DNA from: Liolophura sinensis
Taxonomy: Eukaryota; Mollusca; Polyplacophora; Chitonida; Chitonidae
Length of the DNA: 64,000 bases
Reading direction: 5' to 3'
NCBI RefSeq assembly: GCF_032854445.1
Contig: NC_088296.1
Location: 26,777,448 to 26,841,447, forward strand
Shown: one piece after another, positions 60,101 to 64,000 of the stretch
Position numbering within the stretch: the first letter of the stretch is position 1
Layout of the letters: each line of letters begins with the position of its first letter
Made by a program: the position numbers and the translations under genes
The notes under the pieces: generated by a model
Told to the model about the DNA's origin: nothing
What the model saw: only the letters and a program-made list of their open reading frames with translations
Databases searched by the model: none

Positions 60101-62697
60101 GAGTTCTGCATTCTGCCTGATACAGCGTCAAACCAGTGCGTTGACTACTGCATACATAACAGTACACAATACATAACAGTACACAGTACATAACAGTACA
60201 CAATACATAACAGTACACAATACATAACAGTACACAGTACATAACAGTACACAATACATAACAGTACACAGACATAAAAGTACACAATACATAACAGTAC
60301 ACAATACATAACAGTACACAATACATAACAGTAAACAACACAGTACCCAATACATAACAGTAAACAACACATAACAGTACACAATACATAGCAGTACACA
60401 ATACATAACAGTACACAATACACAGCAGTACACAATACATAACAGTACACAATACATAGCAGTACACAATACATAACAGTACACAATACATAACAGTACA
60501 CAGACATAAAAGTACACAATACATAACAGTACACAATACATAACAGTACACAATACATAACAGTAAACAACACAGTACACAATACATAACAGTAAACAAC
60601 ACATAACAGTACACAATACATAGCAGTACACAATACATAACAGTACACAATACATAGCAGTACACAATACACAGCAGTACACAATACATAGCAGTACACA
60701 ATACATAACAGTACACAATACATAACAGTACACAGTACATAACAGTACACAATACATAACAGTACAATACATAACAGTACACAGTACATAACAGTACACA
60801 GACATAAAAGTACACAATACATAACAGTACACAATACATAACAGTACACAGTAGCTTAGCTTTCTCATGTCAGTATACAGTTTAGTTACTATTTTATACG
60901 ACTTATGGTCATTTTGGAGTTTGCGTTACTCTCAAAATTTAAGGTTTGCACAAAATGAAGTCGAGTCCCCTTGAATCATATTTGGGCAACTGTGCAGCCC
61001 TACACGTTTTTATGTCGAGAAGGGCCATGCCTAAGTCTTTGTAAATGGCACTTATCAGGATTGGTTACACGGGTATTAACATAACATGACTCGTTTGGGA
61101 TGCCATGCCTTGTGTCTTCAGCATGATACTTCATGGCGGCAGCACTTTGCCGGCATGGACTGGCCCAGGCACAAGCAAACACAGCATAGATGTACAAGCA
61201 CACCTAATGACTTCTTGCTCACTTTATAGATTTAGCATTCCAGTGACTCCCTGGTGCGATATAGTACATTGACACCGGACTGACCTGAGGTCACTTCCAC
61301 AAAAGCTGTGGAAACAAATGTTCTCCTTTTCGTAACTGTTTCGGCACTGTTTTTTTCCCCTTTTAGAAGGGACGTGATTTACGGAGGTCTCAAAGCAATT
61401 TGCAAAGCTTTAACTCAGTTATAGTCGGTCTTGTGCTTTGATATTCTGATAAATAAGGAGAGCCCAGCCTAGAAGTAGGAATTGGGTTACTTAAAGTGTT
61501 GTGTGGACCCATACAGCGATAATGTGAACCTTCTCCATCGTAGGGTGAAGATCCAGACTGAGTCGTTGTGACGGTGCACGGTTACAAAAAGGAATTTAAA
61601 TAAATGAGTTTAGGCGTCATCAAACAGTGCATATAAACAGCTTTCTGCCAAGCACTCCTTGTAAATTACAATGCCGTTTTCTGAAATTGCTTTGAATTTG
61701 ACAGATCAAGCTTTCTTATAATACTCAATTTTCATAAGTGATGCCATGGTTATTCTGTTAGCACGCTAAAGATCTCCTGCAGGTTAAAGTAACACTCTGC
61801 CTGTAAAGAACCTGGTACTGTTAGGTTGAGAATCGTCCCAGAGAGGTACGATGAAAGTGCAAATTTCAGAATCCCAGAACAATTCGGTAAACTTTCAACT
61901 TAGAACAATAAAACTTTATCGAAGCATCCATAAAAGTTATGTGGTCATAATGGAAACGGTTGCTTAGTAACAACCCGCCAAAGATATACTCCCGGTCAAA
62001 AACGCCAATTTTTCGTTGAAAGGAGGCACTTTTAATTTACAATCTGAAGATCAACATTAATCAGAAAAAACATTCTTTCTTGCGGAACGGAAGTATAAGG
62101 CTGAAAGTTACATTTGTTATATGTTTATTTAATTGATTGCTTAACTGCGTGCTAAAGAATTTTTACCGAAAGTTGTATTGGTCACTGTTTCTTGTGCATT
62201 GATTTTCCCCACGCTGCAGTGTATAATGCAAAAAAAAGAAGATATTTCAGTGTGTTTGGAGTAGCTCATTTTACGACTTATATATCGCCTCAGTGCATGC
62301 ACTTTATAAGTCGCACGCTGGCCAAAAAACAGGAAAAGAAGAAATAAAACAGACCTGAAAAAAAGTAGCCTTGCGGGTGTGTCACTCACAACTATAGTCC
62401 GTTTCGCTTCTTCAGGTGCACAGTTTTTTGCAGTGGGGCCGATTTCCCGCCTTACCATACCAGGTCCTTTAGTTTATGTTGAAATGGGTCCCCTCCACTC
62501 TGTTATATAAGTTGCACTCCATTGAGGACAACAGTACATACAAATTAGTCAGTTAGTTTATCTTTTTCATTCTTCTCACAGTGATCCATGGTTTACCAGA
62601 CCCCCACAGAACCTCATTCCCGACCGCACCTCCGCCTTACACGGACATCGCTGCGGGTGACAACAAGATCTACCCCAACATTCCACCGAAGTGGTGA
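56779..62697 (+). CDS. Four-TM2-domain membrane protein (three exons)
   Basis: Exons 56779-57163, 59226-59987 and 62582-62697 join in phase 1 at both junctions into 420 residues. I chose ATG 56779 (G at -3, G at +4). Each of four TM2 units has a first helix, an HHFYL turn (at 60, 131, 202 and 282), a glycine-rich second helix and a D-x-F-R end (87-90, 158-161, 229-232, 309-312). Spacings are 71, 71 and 80 residues. Charged linkers separate the units. The tail is proline-rich with PPQY (373-376) and PPPY (399-402), motifs of the type bound by WW domains, for example of NEDD4-type ubiquitin ligases. There is no obvious signal peptide. TM2 proteins usually carry one TM2 domain; tandem copies suggest eight membrane helices. 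The biochemical role is unknown. Introns are 2062 and 2594 bp. Confidence 0.93.
57406..57635 (+). mobile_element. SINE family 1 in intron 1 of the TM2 gene
   Basis: It is flanked by TTGTTTCAGCCA (57394-57405) and TTGTTTTAGCCA (57636-57647), a 12-bp target duplication with one change. The head GGGGCCTCCGTGGCTCAGTC is followed by a deletion that removes part of the A-box side. The B box GAGTTCAAGTCC and the tail are present. Confidence 0.93.
57648..59225 (+). other. Rest of TM2 intron 1
   Basis: It contains a second, truncated SINE copy at about 58108-58225 (GTCTGCCAGCAACCTGCGGG, ATAATGCTGGCC) and otherwise unique AT-rich sequence. It ends in the acceptor GCTCTTTTCTCCCGCAG. Confidence 0.7.
59226..59987 (+). 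CDS. TM2 gene exon 2
   Basis: It encodes residues 129-382: most of TM2 unit 2, complete units 3 and 4, and the start of the polar tail with PPQY. Units 3 and 4 begin GLLGAHHFYL and GLFGAHHFYL and are the most alike. The donor is AACCCAG|GTAGGT. Confidence 0.93.
60143..60852 (+). repeat. 17-bp minisatellite in TM2 intron 2
   Basis: The unit resembles ACACAATACATAACAGT, with CACAGTACATAACAG, AACAACACAG and CAGACATAAAAG variants. The variants recur about every 230-300 bp, showing block duplication. Long cysteine/tyrosine/valine frames on minus are by-products. Confidence 0.93.
60853..62581 (+). other. Rest of TM2 intron 2
   Basis: Unique sequence without recognised elements. It ends in the acceptor TCATTCTTCTCACAG at 62581. 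Confidence 0.6.
62582..62697 (+). CDS. TM2 gene last exon
   Basis: It completes a Val codon and encodes IHGLPDPHRTSFPTAPPPYT, ending KIYPNIPPKW before TGA at 62695-62697. The PPPY motif lies here, 18 residues from the end. Confidence 0.9.
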
Positions 62698-62973
62698 CCA
62701 CACTGATGCTGCGGCGAGGACAGTCTGGCTAATATGCTGATTAACGCACCTGGCTACATACCTGACTGTAACTATGCTCTTTGAATGTGTGACCGGATGA
62801 CGTCATGACAGCTACCTTGCAGATGCATACATTTTTACTTATTGTGTGTTATTATGTGAATCTAACCATTGTACCTGTATGTGGCTTTATGTCTAGCGAG
62901 CGCTAGTGTTTGATCCTGTTCCTTCGGACACTATTGTATCGAGTGGAGGTAATATTTCCCGTGTTGCCTAGGT

Positions 62974-63215
62974 GAGCTTGATGATGAATACGTCTATGGG
63001 CTTGATGATGAATACGTCTATGGGTTTGATGATGAATACGTCTATGGGCTTGATGATGAATGCGTCTATGGGCTTAATGATGAATACGTCTATGGGCTTG
63101 ATGATGAATACGTCTATGGGTTTGATGATGAATACATCTATGGGCTTGATGATGAATACGTCTATGGGCTTGATGATGAATACGTCTCTGGGCTTGATGA
63201 TGAATACGTGTATTC
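62974..63215 (+). repeat. 24-bp minisatellite in the TM2 3' UTR, 10 copies
   Basis: The unit is CTTGATGATGAATACGTCTA plus TGGG. It lies 0.28 kb after the stop codon and before the polyadenylation signal, so it should be transcribed. The open MGLMMNTS frame has no sign of being used. Confidence 0.93.
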
Positions 63216-63273
63216 AGTTGCCATTCTGATGATGGGGAAAATTCTTCTGTGAAAGTATTGTCTGTATGTTTAA

Positions 63274-63279
63274 AATAAA
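63274..63279 (+). promoter_or_regulatory. Polyadenylation signal AATAAA of the TM2 gene
   Basis: AATAAA lies 577 bases after the stop, in an AT-rich stretch followed by T-rich sequence. It is the first canonical signal after the stop. Confidence 0.6.
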
Positions 63280-63306
63280 TGTTATAACTTTGATCCTAGT
63301 ACGAGT

Positions 63307-63462
63307 ATTTATTAATTGATTGGATTGGAGTTTTACGCCGTACTCACGAACATTTTCACTTATACGATGGCGGCCAGCAGTATGATGGGAGGAAATGGAG
63401 CAGAATCTGGGTAAAACTCACAACCATCCGCAGGTTTCTGACAGACCTGGGCACGCACAGCC
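63307..63462 (-). mobile_element. SINE family 1 fragment
   Basis: In reverse it keeps TTGATTGGATTGGAGTTTTA, CGCCGTACTCACGAACATTT, GCGGCCAGCAGTATGATGGG and ACCATCCGCAGGTTTCTGAC. The tRNA-like head is missing. Confidence 0.85.
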
Positions 63463-64000
63463 GGATAGGTAGCTTCTAATAAGAGTAGTTAAGCAGCTAA
63501 TTTCATTGGTGATTTGAGTTTCATGCAAGACGACATGGCAACATAAGCACACCGCTGACCATTAAGTTTGGAAGTAACCCACCTATAACAGCCTGACCTT
63601 AAACCAAATAGGTACACGCAGATCTCACGCATTGCGTGACAGTGTAGAAAGGAGTGTAGCATGGAACCAATCTGGTTATGCGGGAACTCTCTGTTTCACG
63701 CAGTCACGCTTATCGTCGCCAAAACATCACGAACAATAAGGAAAATTAATGGCGAATATTCCTGGTCTGGTGTTATGTCTTCTACAGACTCTATAGAAGA
63801 CTCTGCAGACTCACGGTGCAAAAGAGAATCTCCGTACATGTTACAGTTGAAAAAAAATCAAAATATGCTCGCCTTACTTTCGTTGTTCATGATTGTGAAT
63901 GTAATGCCACTGTTCTTAAAACACATGGCTTGGTAAGCTTTCAACCTGCGTAAAATTTGCAGTCAGACGTCGCCTTTCCCGCGGTCTAGTCCTCGGACAC
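63463..64000. other. No supported gene
   Basis: A 91-codon plus frame from 63661 has a hydrophobic end but no recognised family, no splice support and poor context. I see nothing else in this stretch. Confidence 0.4.

Noticed and set aside
60093-60868. Three overlapping 230-250 codon minus frames rich in Cys, Tyr and Val
   Set aside because: They lie in an intronic 17-bp array and are open in three frames at once.
63661-63936. 91-codon plus frame MEPIWLCGNSLFHA..
   Set aside because: No family, no splice support and a length expected by chance in AT-rich DNA; the hydrophobic end alone is weak evidence.

Overview
The window looks like a piece of an animal (metazoan) nuclear genome, most likely a mollusc or another lophotrochozoan. 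Genes are split by introns with GT-AG ends. There are many copies of a tRNA-derived SINE with a B box and an (AAATA)n tail. The gene content includes a Rab GTPase and a protein with four TM2 domains. No bacterial-style operons, Shine-Dalgarno sites or CRISPR arrays are present. The species cannot be fixed from the sequence alone.

Layout: 1-650 holds the probable last exon of an unidentified plus-strand gene (576-650). 1366-1935 is an 18-bp minisatellite. 2858-24560 is one giant tandem array of a 43-bp unit, about 500 copies and a third of the window. 24901-28620 carries a SINE, an 82-bp array, a smaller array and a triple 14-bp palindrome. 29122-43400 is a minus-strand Rab GTPase gene, assembled here from six exons. 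It is Rab3-like in its switch II and following region. The switch I exon was not found and may lie in the 200-N gap at 38262-38461. The P-loop exon carries one extra base in an A6 run. Its introns hold four arrays. Two of these directly abut exon ends and repeat the splice site itself dozens of times.

43.4-52 kb is gene-poor: SINE pieces, tRNA-like fragments and eight more minisatellites, plus a possible terminal exon at 44217-44310. 52.2-54.6 kb holds a set of phase-compatible minus-strand exons of an unrecognised gene, possibly a membrane protein. 56779-62697 is a plus-strand, three-exon gene encoding a 420-residue protein with four TM2 domains and two PPxY motifs. Its introns contain SINEs and a 17-bp array, and its 3' UTR contains a 24-bp array ahead of an AATAAA signal. 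The last 700 bases hold a SINE fragment and no supported gene.

The most interesting theme is minisatellites grown from splice junctions. In the Rab gene, a 5' splice site and a 3' splice site have each been amplified into arrays next to the real exon. Other arrays in the window also carry splice-like motifs. Predicted reading frames inside the arrays are products of unit length and stop-free strands, and I do not treat them as genes.
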